Shown here: positions 36,236 through 48,114 of the stretch, piece after piece
Position numbering within the stretch: the stretch's first letter is position 1
How the letters are laid out: each line of letters begins with the position of its first letter
The notes under the pieces: generated by a model
What the model was told of the DNA's origin: nothing
Database searches by the model: none
The model's input: the letters and a program-made list of their open reading frames with translations, nothing else
Origin: Larix kaempferi
Taxonomy: Eukaryota > Streptophyta > Pinopsida > Pinales > Pinaceae
Assembly: GCA_027924585.1 (NCBI GenBank)
Contig: BSBM01000865.1
Coordinates: 5,755,001 to 5,819,000 of the forward strand
Direction: 5' to 3'
DNA length: 64,000 nt
Position numbers and translations under genes: made by a program

Positions 36236-37806
36236 ATGTTCAATAGCATATATAGTGATTCTGATGAAGAGACGCACAGTTTGAGAAGTGGAAAAAGATA
36301 TAAGTATACTACTAAGAAGACTTCCAGTGAACATGGACTCCACGTAGATATTGATTTACAAGTTGAGATTGATAGCCAAACAACACCTCTATCCACTACC
36401 TATCAGCCTATTACTCCGCAGAATCCATCGATTGTGGACACTGCGCCTCCTATTGCACAAAACCCACCAGTTCAGAACCCTTCAGTTGTTAATATTCTTA
36501 TCCCTCATAGCGTCAATACCAGTAACACCATGGAAGTGAGTAATCAGACCATCCTGACCCAGACCATTCCAACTCAGAACATTCCACGCAGTACCATTTT
36601 TTCTTTTGCCGCTCAGAACATTGCGCAAAACCCTGTACCACCTAGAAGAAGGATGACTAATGATATTAAGTTGCTAATATTCAAAGGAACGGGTCTAGAG
36701 GACCCTGCGCAACATTGGTTTCTATGTGAATCCATATGGAGTGTCAAGCAAGTTCAGGATGATGCTGTGAAGCGAGCGTAGCTCATCACCACATTTAGAG
36801 ATAGAGCCTTGAATTGGTTCATGAAGTATTCTCAGGCACAGAACAAAACCTTACTAGAGATTAAGGCTTCACTATTGAGTGAGTTCAAGAAACCGAAGTC
36901 AGAATCCCAATGTATCACAGAATTAAAGGAAATTAAGCAAAAACCTAATGAGACAGTATAGGAATTTGACCAGAAATTTAAGACATTGCTAGACCAGGTT
37001 AGTTTTGTCATAGCACTACAACAGCACCAGGAGTGGTTTATAGCTGTGCTATTGCCCCATATCAGAATGTCGTTGTGCAACAGAAAGTGGCTTCGCAGGA
37101 AGAATCCATGGAGATTGCGATGAAGTTAGAAGCTTCACCTATTAGAGAGACTAGCATTGGAATGTCTCATATCCAGACTCATCTAGCTACCCTAACATTA
37201 CAGTTGCAGGACATGAAGAAGGGTAAAGAACAAAGACAAGAAGTCTGGTGTACATGATGCAAGGGAGAAGGACACACCAAGGATCACTGTCCTTTGTTTC
37301 AAGAATACCTTAACATGGGAGTATCGAACCCGTTGAATCAGAACCAAGGGCCATGGTGTGAGATATGTAGAACTAGAGGAAACCGACCAGAATATTGTTA
37401 CCTAATCCATAAATATGTAAGAACACCTAAAAATTTATATTGCAATTTCTGTAATTCAGTTGGACATGATGAGTCCAACTGTCGCGCATATGAGCTCATG
37501 CTGGAAAGAAAGAAAGATATAGAGCATATGTATGGTGGAGTATACAGAGTCCAAGAAGAAACTCCGCAGAACAAGGATAACGTGCAACACGATCAAGGTG
37601 CATACAGAGGCCATGGAGGATTCTGCAGAAGAGGAAGAAATACTGGCCTAGGACAAGGAAGAGGAAGAGGACAGATGATATGTTACAACTGTGGCCAACC
37701 AGGTCACTTATCTAGAGACTGTACCAATCCATGTACTACTTGTAATTATTGCAAATCTTTTGATCATGTTATTGAAGCATGCCCAGTGTTAGCAGCAGAA
37801 ATGTAG
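36236..37806 (+). pseudogene. Gag polyprotein with multiple zinc knuckles
   Basis: Capsid and nucleocapsid. The start chosen is ATG at 36,236, followed by a Thr/Pro/Asn-rich region and the gag core (LLIFKGTGLEDPAQHW; FRDRALNWFMKYSQ; EIKQKPNETV; 36,650-37,080). A frameshift lies near 37,040-37,080. The C-terminal part (37,258-37,800) has several cysteine/histidine knuckles: CKGEGHTKDHC, CNFCNSVGHDESNC, CYNCGQPGHLSRDC and CNYCKSFDHVIEAC. These are nucleic-acid-binding motifs. Stops at 36,779-36,781, 36,959-36,961 and 37,255-37,257 break it; the last interrupts the first knuckle, where Trp is usual. Confidence 0.85.
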
Positions 37807-37882
37807 AAGAGAAAGCAAGATGTCCCTAACCCAAATATTCAGCTGATCACAACAGAGAAAAGGACTGCAGATCCTAGTATTA

Positions 37883-38790
37883 ATGTTGCGACGTGAAGTG
37901 GCTCTACAACGGGAAGAGATAGGAAAACATAATCTTCGAATTATGGAGACTTTGAAACTAAGCAGACCCCTCTTTGAAACAAAATCTTCGAATTCTGGAG
38001 ACTTTGAAACTATGCAGACCCTTCTTGAAACAATCTGGATTAGAAAATCTAGTGGGAAGACATCTGCATTTAACCTGGAGAAAAATAAAGAAGTCTTTGA
38101 ATAAGCACAAGACATACTCAAAAAACAAGCACCTAAGTCACCAAGAATCCCACTGCGAAGTGAAATACCGCATATGGAAGATATGCCAGCAACTTATGAC
38201 CAAACGTGCAACGCAACAGAGACAGGCACCTTTGTTGCGCAGTTCCTACAGAGCTGCATGAAATTATTGAAGAGTGCAGACGCTGTAGTGGAATTGCAAA
38301 AATTGTTAAACCAGTATGAACCACGCAGTGAGAAGGATACTGCCCAGAGTGTAGTTCATCGGATCAAGAAACATAAAAGAATGGGAAGAGAAATGAGGCT
38401 CGGTTCCTAGATAGGAGACTATGAGATGGATGAAATCATCCTTGATTTAGGATCAGAGGTAAATGTATTCACTAAGAAGACATGGCAGCAGATGGGGAGA
38501 CTAAAGTTGTTGTGGTCACCCATATAGTTGAAATTGGAAAAGCAGCAGACCATCATACCTTTTGGGAGACTAGCCAATGTTATTGTTGATATCGATGGAG
38601 TGCGAAGTCATGCAGACTTCAAGGTTATTGAAATTGTGGATGATAGTCAGCCTTATCCAGCATTGTTGGGTATAGATTGGGCAATGGATAACCTCGCCAT
38701 TATAAATTTGAAGACCAAGAAGATGATCTTTGAAGGGCAGGATATAAGGGTCATCGCACCATTGTACCATTCACAAGGAGAAATATACAG
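37883..38790 (+). pseudogene. Aspartic protease with N-terminal linker (OTA-type)
   Basis: The linker runs from about 37,883 to 38,420. The protease follows: catalytic loop ILDLGSEVNVFTKKTW (38,438 onward, DLGS in place of DSGA), then IPFGRLANVIVDIDGV, and ALLGIDWAMDNLAIINLK as the flap/C-terminal motif. It is the same frame (second reading frame) as the second gag-like domain and reverse transcriptase downstream. In-frame stops lie at about 38,102, 38,408 and 38,525. It would process the polyprotein. Confidence 0.75.
37931..38030 (+). repeat. Tandem duplication of about 51 bp
   Basis: TCTTCGAATTATGGAGACTT...GAAACAAAA is repeated twice with few differences, within the linker between nucleocapsid and protease. 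Confidence 0.75.
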
Positions 38791-39600
38791 TGAGCCGATT
38801 CAGGAAGAATCTAGAGCCCGAGATCTTGATCGTATTTACAAGATGACTGCGAATCAGGATGACTACATTAATCCTACGACAGATGGAACACTTAGTTGGC
38901 ACTGTGATAGTTCTTGCATCTCAGACTCCGACGCAGGACTGGAAAATTGGCAAAGACGTATGCATGAGGTATCTGCCAGAAGATGCATGCAGATCACGAA
39001 GTCACTACGTTGGATTGGAACCAAGCTAAGTCCAATCCCCACCTATGATGGTTCGACTAATGTTTATTCATTCATTCAAGAATATAGTATATCAGTTGCA
39101 GCTGAACACCGCATACCAGGATTAGATATGGCACTGCACGAGACACCTTCCAGATGGTGGGATGTGCATAAGCAAACTTTGACCACATGGGATCACTGTA
39201 GAGATATGATGCAAATCAGATTCATGGAAAACACTGCGTTGACCATGGTAAAGTATAATGGACAGACAAGTCCAAGGGATCATGTAGAAATCTGCTCAGA
39301 AGCATGGATAAAAAGACCGCAGACAGAATGGGTGCATCTGTTTGTGCACACATTAGATCGGATTCCAGAGGATTGGTATACAAACACAGAGCTTTGCAGA
39401 GGAAACACAAATTGGTCTATGTTAGCTATGAACTTCCAGAGAAATTTTAGCTTTGAAGATGAAAGTCCGAGCATAAATGAGGCTCTATAAGTTATCAAGG
39501 AAAGAATATTCAGAGCAGAATGCCCAAGTATAAACGAGGAATTGGAGGAAATCAAAGAGAGGGTGTTTGAAGATGTAAATGTACCTGTTAACCTATAAAC
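38791..39600 (+). pseudogene. Second gag-like domain between protease and RT
   Basis: In the same frame as the protease, residues resemble a retrotransposon gag core: PIPTYDGSTNVYSFIQEY, LDMALHETPSRWWDVHK, WDHCRDMMQIRFMENTAL, WVHLFVHTLDRIPEDWY and WSMLAMNFQRNFSFEDE (about 39,000-39,460). This sits after the protease, whereas a separate gag with knuckles lies before it. I recall similar domain orders in some plant gypsy polyproteins, but that is memory and unverified. It may assist assembly or RNA binding. It ends at a TAA (39,488-39,490) and resumes in frame toward reverse transcriptase. Confidence 0.6.
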
Positions 39601-41178
39601 AGAATGGGGAAGGAAAATAGAACATGCTTTTGAATGCTATAATCTTGCTGAAAATGGAGAAGAACAAGAAGAGAGCGATGAGGAGGATCCGCGCAACATC
39701 AACATACCTGAGTCAGAAGGAGTGCACGATGTAGAGGGACCTCCACTAAAAATTCTAGACATGAGTGGACTTGTTAAGACAAGAAAATTAAACATTGGCA
39801 CAAGTGAAGAGCCAAAGTTCGCATCCATTGGCGATTACTGAGATGATGCAACAGTTACGCAGATCGCAGATCTTTTGCATGAGTACTAGGATTTGTTTCC
39901 GACAAAGTTCGTGGAAATGAAAGGCATCTTGGGAGACTTGGGGTTTAGGAAAATACCTCTCAAGCCAGGTGCGAAGCCTGTTAAGAAAAGGCCTTATAGA
40001 CTAAACCTCAGATATAAAGAAAGAGTCAAGGCAGAGATTGATAAGATGCTTGATGCAGGGATCATCGAGCTTCTTGAATAGTCAGAATGGATAAGCCCAA
40101 TGGTTATCCAAGATAAAAAGACTAAAGGTGAAATCCTAATCTGCATAGATCTAAGGAAGTTGAATGATGCTTCGTTGCATGACCCATTTCCTACTCCTTT
40201 TATAGATAAAGTATTGGACAATGTTGGAGGAAATGAGGCCTATTCTTTTACTGGTGGATTTTCTGGATATCATCAGATCAGGATTGATCCAGCAGATAGG
40301 CATAAGACAACGTTTGCTACCGAATGGGGGTCATATCAGTATACTGTGATGCCATTTGGGTTGAAGAATGCACCAACCATATTTTCCATAGTTGTGGTGG
40401 CTGCATTTAAGGACTTTATCCATAATTTATTAGAGGTTTATTTTGATGATTGGACTATCTTTGGGTTGTTGAAGAACCATTTTGAGAACCTGAGAATGAC
40501 GTTAGCCAAGTGCAGACAACATCAAATTTCATCGAACTTAAAGAAATGTATTTTCTGTGTACCTTATGGTATTCTTCTAGGACACATTATGTGCATACAA
40601 GGTTTGATGGTTGATCCTGTGAAGATCGTAGTGATTGTGAGCCTACCAGCGCCGAATTCAGTGAAACAACTTCGCACCACATTGGGCCATATAGGTTATT
40701 ATAGAAAATTCATCAAGGGTTATGCACAGATAACTGCGCCGATAAATAAATTTTTGAAGAAAGACGGACAGTTCATATGGAATGCATAATGTGAGCAAGG
40801 CCTAGACACATTGAAAGAGAAGATGGTAACTGTGCCGATCCTAGTGTTTCCAGATTGGGATAAGTCGTTCCATGTACACGTTGATGCTTCGTCCATTGCA
40901 CTTGGAGTGGTGCTAGCACAACCAGGAGAGGGAGGCATTGACCATACCATTGCATTTTTGAGTAGGAAGCTGTCTTCAGCTGAGAAGAACTATATGACCA
41001 CTGAAAGAGAAGGCTTAGCTATGGTGTACGCACTGCAGAAATTTAGGCACTATTTTCTCGGTGCACACTTCTCCATGTTTATTGACCATTCCGCTTTGAA
41101 GTATCTAGTCAACAAACTAGTGTTAGGGGGAGAATTCGCAGATGGTTACTACTCTTCCAGGATTATGATTTTGAAATA
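39601..41178 (+). pseudogene. Reverse transcriptase and RNase H (OTA-type)
   Basis: The acidic linker leads into DDATVTQIADLLHEY and the reverse transcriptase: KPVKKRPYRLNLRYKE, VIQDKKTKGEILICIDLRKL, FSGYHQIRIDPADRHKTT, MPFGLKNAPTIFS, catalytic EVYFDDWTIFG (near 40,435), LGHIGYYRKFIKGYAQITAP. RNase H (about 40,811-41,178) shows VHVDASSIALGVVLAQPGE, SSAEKNYMTTEREGLAMVYA and IDHSALKYLVNK. Both catalytic aspartates are present. Stops occur at 39,598, 39,839, 39,887, 40,079 and 40,787 (approximate). A frameshift near 41,130 moves the frame before the tether to integrase. Enzymatic role as in other gypsy elements. Confidence 0.88.
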
Positions 41179-42563
41179 ATGGTTAAGCCAAGTAGATTGA
41201 ACCTAGGATATGACCATCTCTCAAGGATTGAGTTAGGCGAAGAGCCTGCAAATCTTGAAGACAATCTTCCTGATGCGCAGTTGTTTGCAATACAGATTGC
41301 TGATGATTATTACAAGGATATTGTAGACTTTTTTACTACGGGATTGGCACCCATAGAGTTCACTACGCAGCAGAAGAAGCCGCTGGTAGTCAGAGCAGCA
41401 GACTTCACTATAATTGCAGGTCAATTATATAAGTTGGGACTAGATGAAGTGCTGCGCACATGTGTGTTGGAGCACGAGACGCCATTCATATTGGCTGATG
41501 CACATTCAGGTGTATCGGGAGGTCACTGCGTAGGAAGAGCCACTACGCAAAAGATATTGTGAGCAGGGATATGGTGGCCTACAATTCATAAAGATTCAAA
41601 GGAACATTGCCAGAGCTGTGATGTCTATCAGAGGACCGGAAGGCCGTCGAGAAGAGATGAAATGCCATTAAATCTGTAGTTGACACTTCAGGCATTTGAA
41701 AAATGGGCCATTGATTTCGTGGGACCTATTAACCCACCGGGAAAGAGGACTAGTGCGAGATACATTATCACCGCAACTGATTATCTCACCAGATGGGCAG
41801 AGGCTAAACCTGTGAAGGACTCTAGCGTAGCTACAATAGTGTAGTTCATATTTGAGAACATCCTTACTAGATTTGGATGCTCAAATATTTTGATGAGTGA
41901 TCAAGGAACTCATTTCTTGAACCGAACAATTGAGGCCCTTACTAAAGAATTCCACATTTATCATCAGAGGAGTACGCCATATCATCTACAGGAAAATGGA
42001 ATTGTTGAAGCGTTCAACAAGGTATTAGAGAATGCGCTGACAAAGATGATTGGGATTTGTGCATTCCAACTGTGTTATGGGTGTACAGGACTACTAGAAA
42101 GAAGTTGAAAGTCCACACACTTTTCATATTGGCCTATGGACAGGAAGCTGTCATGCCTATGGAGTATATTGTACCCAATTTGAGAATAGTTTCATTTATA
42201 GGCATGGAGGATGAACAAACAATAAAAGAAAGGATTCTACACTTGGTTGGATTGGAGGAAGATCACTTCATTGTCGTCTTTCACCAGCAAGTGCAGAAAG
42301 ATAGGGAAAAAGCATGGCATGATCACCATATCAAGAACAAGTCCTTTCAGGTAGGTGATCTAGTCCTCCTGTATGATAGCAAGTTTATGAAATTTCCTGA
42401 AAAATTTAAGATGCATTGGCTTGGCCCATATACTATTATGCATGTTACTAACAGTGGCGCAGTTCAGATAGCTACATTAGCCAGAGATACCTTACCTAGT
42501 TTGGTGAATGGAAGTAGACTAAAACCCTATCAGGATAGTCCTACTTCGCAGAATCCTCAGTGA
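41179..42563 (+). pseudogene. Integrase, no chromodomain (OTA-type)
   Basis: After a linker (LNLGYDHLSRIELGEEPANL), the HHCC finger is visible: ADAHSGVSGGHCVGRATTQK, IHKDSKEHCQSCDVYQRTGR. The DDE core follows: [58 protein letters not shown] frameshift near 42,050 precedes the C-terminal part (YGQEAVMPMEYIVPNLRI; FQVGDLVLLYDSKF; FKMHWLGPYTIMHV), which ends with TGA at 42,561-42,563. In-frame stops are at about 41,560, 41,678 and 41,842. No chromodomain is seen after the GPY/F-like motif (LGPY). Confidence 0.85.
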
Positions 42564-43249
42564 TCAAAAGAGAAGGGAATTTCTAAGTGTCAAGTACAGT
42601 TGAAATTGGGCACTAGAAATTAGGCAGAGTCTGTACGCAGTTTTGGGTAGATATGTGAAGTTTGAAAGAAAGGATATATGTACCGCACAGCAAGTGAAGC
42701 TGTGTAGATAAAGAAAAAAAAACAGAGAAAAAGAGAAAAATAAAAATAAAAGAAGAACAGCGTGCAGCTCGAAGCTCAAAAAGATAGCTGCGCAAATCAA
42801 ATGAAACAGAGAAGATACAAATTTCAAAACCAAGAAGCATGACACTGCGAAGTAACTACGTCAGAGTAGTGACGCTCCACCATGCAGTTCGATGCAAAAC
42901 TACAAGAAACTAGCCATTACAATGTCGGTCGGAAAACTAGCCGTTGTATAGTGATTTTGTCGACGACTGATTTTGTCGATGACCGCTTGAGCATTTAACA
43001 CAACAATAGCCGTTCTGACGTAGTTAATGAAGGAAAAGACCTGAATCCTTAGCGGATTTGGCAAATAAATATGCCATTGAATGCTTTTCTAGCCGTTAAT
43101 GGGCACGACTAAGGCTCAACTGTGCCTATAAATATCGTTGTATTTGGACTCGCGAGCGTTACAGAGACTCTGAAAATTTTCTTGTGAGCCAGACTTTGAA
43201 TTTTTTTAGAGCGAGCCCTAAGTGAATCCATTGAGAGATTGTCGAGTGA
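42564..43249 (+). other. Spacer between pol and ORF3
   Basis: No coding frame on the plus strand. It has a purine-rich A/G tract (42,712-42,760) and a TATA-like box (43,127-43,134). It probably acts as the leader or promoter of ORF3. Confidence 0.55.
43127..43134 (+). promoter_or_regulatory. Internal TATA-like box upstream of ORF3
   Basis: TATAAATA, 116 bp upstream of the ORF3 ATG at 43,250. It could drive a separate mRNA for ORF3. It is not a copy of the LTR TATA context. Inferred from sequence and position only. Confidence 0.4.
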
Positions 43250-46113
43250 ATGTCCAAAATTTCATCTATTGAGCAAGAATTCACAGTCAAGGAGACTGTG
43301 AAGGTGTTTAAATATGGAGGGATTGAAGCGTTGATGAGAACCCATTCTAAGAAGGTTGTTACTAAGCAAGGACAGGGTTCAATATGATCGCCAAGACATT
43401 CTACAACTATGCAAGACAAAGGAAAAGAACCAACGGTGGAGAATATGAAGCCGAAAGTGATGAGCTCCACAGTGCAAGAAGTGTCGCTGGGTGACAAAGA
43501 AATACCATTGAAGTTGACCCCTCAGTATATCTCACCGCATACAAAGGATGCACCGTCCATTAAGCTGATAAAAAATGTGAAGTATGAGATTACGCTTCCA
43601 CCTATCTCAAAGCATGAAAAAATTGAAGGAAATCTGTTGGGGAAAATTGCAAAGTCTAAGTTCGAAGACTTCGACCTACTTCAGATGTAGAAGGATCCGG
43701 CCGAACCGAAGTACCCAAAATTTCAGCCAAACCAGTATATGTGTTGGAAGAAGGATGTGAAAGGAAATTATGTGCTGGTCATGCATAATTGGTTGACTGA
43801 AGTAGTCGAATCGGGCTTGCTCAACCTATTGAGGCTCCCTCACTTCGACCGAACACCAGAACTGAATGTGGTGGTGCACACTCTTATGTCACACACTCAC
43901 CAAGGCTATCTATGGTTGGATTGGAACGTCGACCTGAACCTCGAACTGATCCATCGCATCAAGGGGTTAAGCAAGCAAGGTGAGGACCCTAAGCAATTCT
44001 TTCAATGAAAAAACAAGGACAAGGAGGTCACCACAAAGATGAAGAAAACACACACTGTCGTCAAAGGGAAGAGAGGCTTCGTTGCGGATGACATAGACGA
44101 TCATGCTACGCGGTTTGTAACACAACTGCTAGTAGGGAAGATTTTGCAAAAAGAAATACCTACTAAAGTACCCATTAGCGCAGTGCTCCTTGGGGCAAAG
44201 GCCGCGACAAGAGGAAGATTTAACTAGTGTCACTATCTTTTGAATGAATTTCTAGAAGAGTTGAGCAATACACAGACACATGGAAGCAACTTTCAGTATA
44301 CCTGGTTGATGGTATTGATTGCAATTGTAGAATGGAAGGACTGTAGAGGATCCAGATATGCAAACCTCTGGGTGAATTCGATAGCAGAAAGACAATGCGC
44401 GTCAGCTGAAGTTTTCTACACATACTATGAGCAGCTACGCGATGTCATTATTTGCACGTCGTGCATACCCAAGCAAGTAACAACTAAATATATTCGCACT
44501 GTCGATTTTTGCACTGACATACATTCTATCTACATTTCAGCAAAGGAATAGATGAAGAACCTAGAATGGTTCCAAGGGAACTATCACATAAGCGAAGAAG
44601 ATATCGATGGCCTTATGAAGGAATGGATACCTAAATTTAAAGTCGAAGTACCGATGATCATTGATAGGGATTCTGAAGAGAGTAATCCAATTTCTACACT
44701 AATTGTTCCAGACTCACTGTTAGGAAAAAGGAAGGAGCCCGGAAGCTCCGCACTAGAAAAAGTCCAGAAAAAGAAGCAAAAGGCTGTAAAGGGCCAGTCA
44801 GAAGCAAAGATCCATGATGACGATTACAAAATGATCGCATCCACGGTCACCGTGCAGATGGAAGATATGCTGGCCGTCAAAGATAAAAAGGATGAGGTGA
44901 TTCAAGAGAACTTGCAGAAGAATCTCACCACGCTGCAAGGCATAACGGAGAAGTTCGAGCAAGTTCAGAACAGCTTTCCCTTGCTGCAAGATTCAGAATC
45001 AAAAGGAAGGTCAGGGGACACTTCGCAGCCGAAGAAAAAACCTCTAGCCCCGAACTTTCCACCGAAGTCGTGCATAGTCCAACTTCACCCGCTAAGCGTA
45101 AGGTTACAACCGCAAGAACAGTTAGCTTCGAGCACAAAGGACTTAGAGCATGTGGATGTCGACATTGCGATGTTGCCAATGGAGGGTCACACAATTTACA
45201 TCTGCAGGTTGTGGAGGAGATCCATGAGAGAAATGTAGTCGCTCTGAATCACCAACATGAGTTAGTTGCAAATTATAAGCAGCTGCAGGAATCAAGCTTA
45301 AAGAGGACCATGCAACTTTAAAATGAGTAGGACTGACAAAGAAGGATAAAGCATATTGTTGCTTCGGTAGTAGCGGAGATACCCGAATGCGAAGAGAAGC
45401 CAGAGCCCATGGATACCATCCTTAAGATCGGCTCACTGGTCATCGATCTTAAGAACGAGATGAAAGATATGGAGGTTGATTACCAAGCAAAGATCACTTC
45501 CTTAGAAGCGTAGAATCAGCCGAAGACACCACCTGATCAGCAACAACTCAGAGCAAAAGAAGTGAAAGCTACATCAGAGAGTATAGCCAGTGAAGTGGCT
45601 AAGTGACAAACTTTGTTGAACGAATCGATAAGAACGTTTACAGCGTTGGAAGAGGACCCAGAGCTGCTATAATTCAAGAACACTTTGAAGGAAAAAAAGG
45701 CCATGTTAGAAGCTCTGGATGCAAAGGTGAAGACATTGCAACCAAGGGATAGACTCCGCAGATATCAGGAAGTCAGAGAACTAAATAAAGAAGTTTAGAT
45801 ATTGAGAGATAGGGAGGCTGAAGCCGGAGATAAATCGCAGTTCCTGTAAGACGAATCCCACGAGATATCATAGAAGATTGAGCTAAAATGGAAAGAGCTT
45901 CGCGACGCGCATGATTTAGTCAAAGAGAAAACTGAGGATGACATTGAAGCAGATGTGTTAGACACCATCAAAACTATTGAAGAGGATGCCAAGGATACGG
46001 TTGCTAAGCTAAGTGCAACCTATCAAGAATTTGTTGCTAAGTTAGCTCCGTAGGAAGAAGAGCAGCTAGGAGAAGCAGCAGTTGAAAGTGGCTCGAGGAC
46101 GAGCCACATGTAA
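43250..46113 (+). pseudogene. ORF3: long sense ORF after integrase, coiled-coil C-terminus
   Basis: From ATG at 43,250 (MSKISSIEQEFTVKETVKVF) one frame runs to about 45,090. A single frameshift follows, then another frame runs to TAA at 46,111-46,113, only 12 bp before the 3' LTR: about 950 codons in all. The N-terminal half looks globular (VMHNWLTEVVESGLLNLLRL; VPISAVLLGAKAATRGRF; YLLNEFLEELSNTQTH). It is loosely reminiscent of plant retroelement 'transposon protein' domains, a comparison I cannot confirm. The middle is basic (KRKEPGSSALEKVQKKKQKA). The C-terminal half is coiled coil (DVLDTIKTIEEDAKDTVAKL). No clear signal peptide or membrane span was seen, so it does not look like a classical envelope. 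In-frame stops include 43,385-43,387, 43,688-43,690, 44,006-44,008, 44,225-44,227 and 44,549-44,551. Confidence 0.65.
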
Positions 46114-46125
46114 GTGTTAGGGGCC

Positions 46126-47722
46126 TGTTGGTCCTAGCTCAAGTAAGGCAATTTTGATGCAAGTCAGTTTTGGAGTTGCAGCGCAGCTCAGATGAAGGAA
46201 ATTTTGGTAAGCCAGTTTTGAAAGCTGCAAAGTTGAGCACAGTGCAATACCAGCAGGTAAGGAACCGCGCAGCTAAGGTCCGATTCGGCGAAGTGGGAGC
46301 ACCGCGAGGTGTCAGCAGGGCATCTACTTTTGGTAAAGAATGAAGGAAAGGTCCAGTTGTGAAAGTGACTTGGTTCGATTGAAACACTCCATTATCCCAG
46401 TAGGTGGGTAAGGAGTGGTGCAGAAATAAAGCGACCGGCCACATGAGCAAGGGAAGCACAACGTGAACTGGTCACACAAGGCCATTAGAGAAGGAATGAA
46501 TCGGTGAAAGTGACAGTCATCATGCGGTGGACAGGGAAGGATGAAAGTGACATGACCATGCGCAGAGGATGGCCATGACGGAAGAGTCACTATCAGAGCC
46601 AGCAAGTCTAGTTAAGGGAAAACCGCGACATTTTTGGGAAACCTTAGGGTTTTTTCCTACTCATTATAAAGACAAGACCTATGGGAATGATCTATAAGAA
46701 GGAACATTTTGTAAGGGAAAGGATTAATCTTGAATCTTCATTGTATAATGTGAGAAATACTTGTTTGTTTTGCTGGAAGCCATTGTAAAGGCTTTGCAAG
46801 CTGCATGCACAGAGGCCTATCGAGAGAGAAGAGAGTCTGCAGCTGAGTGCACAGACTGGAACTGTTGTACCCTTCCCAAGATAATATACAACAGTTCCTG
46901 TGGACATAGCTCCCATCTTGGGGGTGAACCACGTTAAATATCGTGTTATGTGATTGCTTGTGTCTTTGCATTTGTGTCTTTTCTTATGTGAATGGTTGAG
47001 ATTCAGTTTATGAATGCATGAATTGTTGCTTTTATATGTATTCACCACAAAGATAGATATGGGAATAATATGTTAAGTGACCACATGTATGAATGGATGA
47101 GTAATTGCACACGTAATTCACAGTAGATGAATGTATGAAGTAGCTGGACAAATATTCAACACAACACCGAAAGTGTGTCGCGATATCATGTTTTTTATAG
47201 TGTATGAAGTTCGCAAAGGTTTCATCTACTATGCTTGTTGAATGCATCTTTTAAACTCTAAGTAAGATCCATCAAGTTGCATAATTTTGTAATAGGAAGC
47301 ACAACCTCTGTGGCATTGTCCTATCGTCAAGTAGTCTTTGTATTAAGCGAGATTCACCAAAGTAGTTAAGTACCGAAGAGGAAGCGTAGTTAGAAGTTGC
47401 GGTCGTGGAAAGGCCAACCAACATCACGCAATCCTTGGAGTAATAGCCTAAGTGTCAGTCGCGAAGAAGGTGAACTTCACGCAGTTCTTAGTCCTTTAGC
47501 ATGAGTCCTGTAGCGCACTGCTCGCTAATTTGTTTAAACACTCATCACCTGGTTGTGGAAACTTGATTCCACAACCCCCCCATTAATTTGCCTCGGGCGA
47601 GACCTCAGTCTCTTCGCAGATTGTTGCCGAAAGGACCGGTGAAAAGGGGTTTTGTTGGTTCCTCGAACCGCGTAGAACCTGGGTCTTTATAGAAAACCTC
47701 AAGACAGTTATATAAGCCAACA
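46126..47722 (+). repeat. 3' LTR of OTA-type gypsy element
   Basis: Runs from TGTTGGTCCTAGCTCAAG to TATAAGCCAACA, followed by TAGTT. The TATA-like box is at 46,693-46,702. It is preceded by a short purine-rich GTTAGGGG (46,115-46,123) that may be the polypurine tract. Confidence 0.9.
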
Positions 47723-47727
47723 TAGTT

Positions 47728-48105
47728 TGAGCAATAAATTACTTCTACCTAGAAACTACTTTCCATTTCACATTGTGACTGCATTACTTTTCAACTAATT
47801 CCTTGAATTCCATGAATTTTTCAAAAGCATAATCCTTATTATTTAATTAATGCACCCAACTTTACCCAAAACAAGCATTAAAAAAATTCCAAATATACCT
47901 TGCACCTTCTAGTGATGGTTTGTTTAAGGTACATAGGTTACTATGGACAAGTTCTTATTGAGTCTTTGCTCTCCAAGACTTCCCTTTTACAAATGCATGC
48001 TCATGATGATTTCCAAGAACATACCTTTCATACAAACCATTATGGGGGACAATACTAAGGGGGGATTGCAAAAGGAAAGCATCTAATTAAGCTATCAATT
48101 TTTTT
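47728..48105 (-). pseudogene. Decayed Ty1/copia, gag-pre-integrase and integrase start
   Basis: On the minus strand, frames read with small shifts give ERYVLGNHHEHAFVKGKSWR, AKTQ, ELVHSNLCTLNKPSLEGARY and YAFEKFMEFKELVEK. This is the typical copia passage from the pre-integrase finger to the integrase core. It continues, after the gypsy insertion, at 34,035 downward. About 90 codons of the core appear missing at the join. The upstream end abuts the plus-strand copia at about 48,105. Confidence 0.7.
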
Positions 48106-48114
48106 TTTGTAGTA

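Larger units (their letters stand above)
34041..47722 (+). mobile_element. Complete Ty3/gypsy retrotransposon, Athila/Tat/Ogre group
   Basis: A 13,682-bp plus-strand element flanked by TAGTT (34,036-34,040 and 47,723-47,727), with LTRs of 1,606 and 1,597 bp. The order is 5' LTR, ORF1 (35,702-36,196), gag with several zinc knuckles, protease, a second gag-like domain, reverse transcriptase, RNase H, integrase without chromodomain, a 0.7 kb spacer, a long sense ORF3 (43,250-46,113), and the 3' LTR. Lack of a chromodomain, the DLGS protease and the reverse transcriptase style place it in the non-chromovirus (OTA) branch; the exact lineage is open. A primer-binding site was not confidently identified. 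Most frames carry nonsense codons; a few frameshifts are present. Confidence 0.9.
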
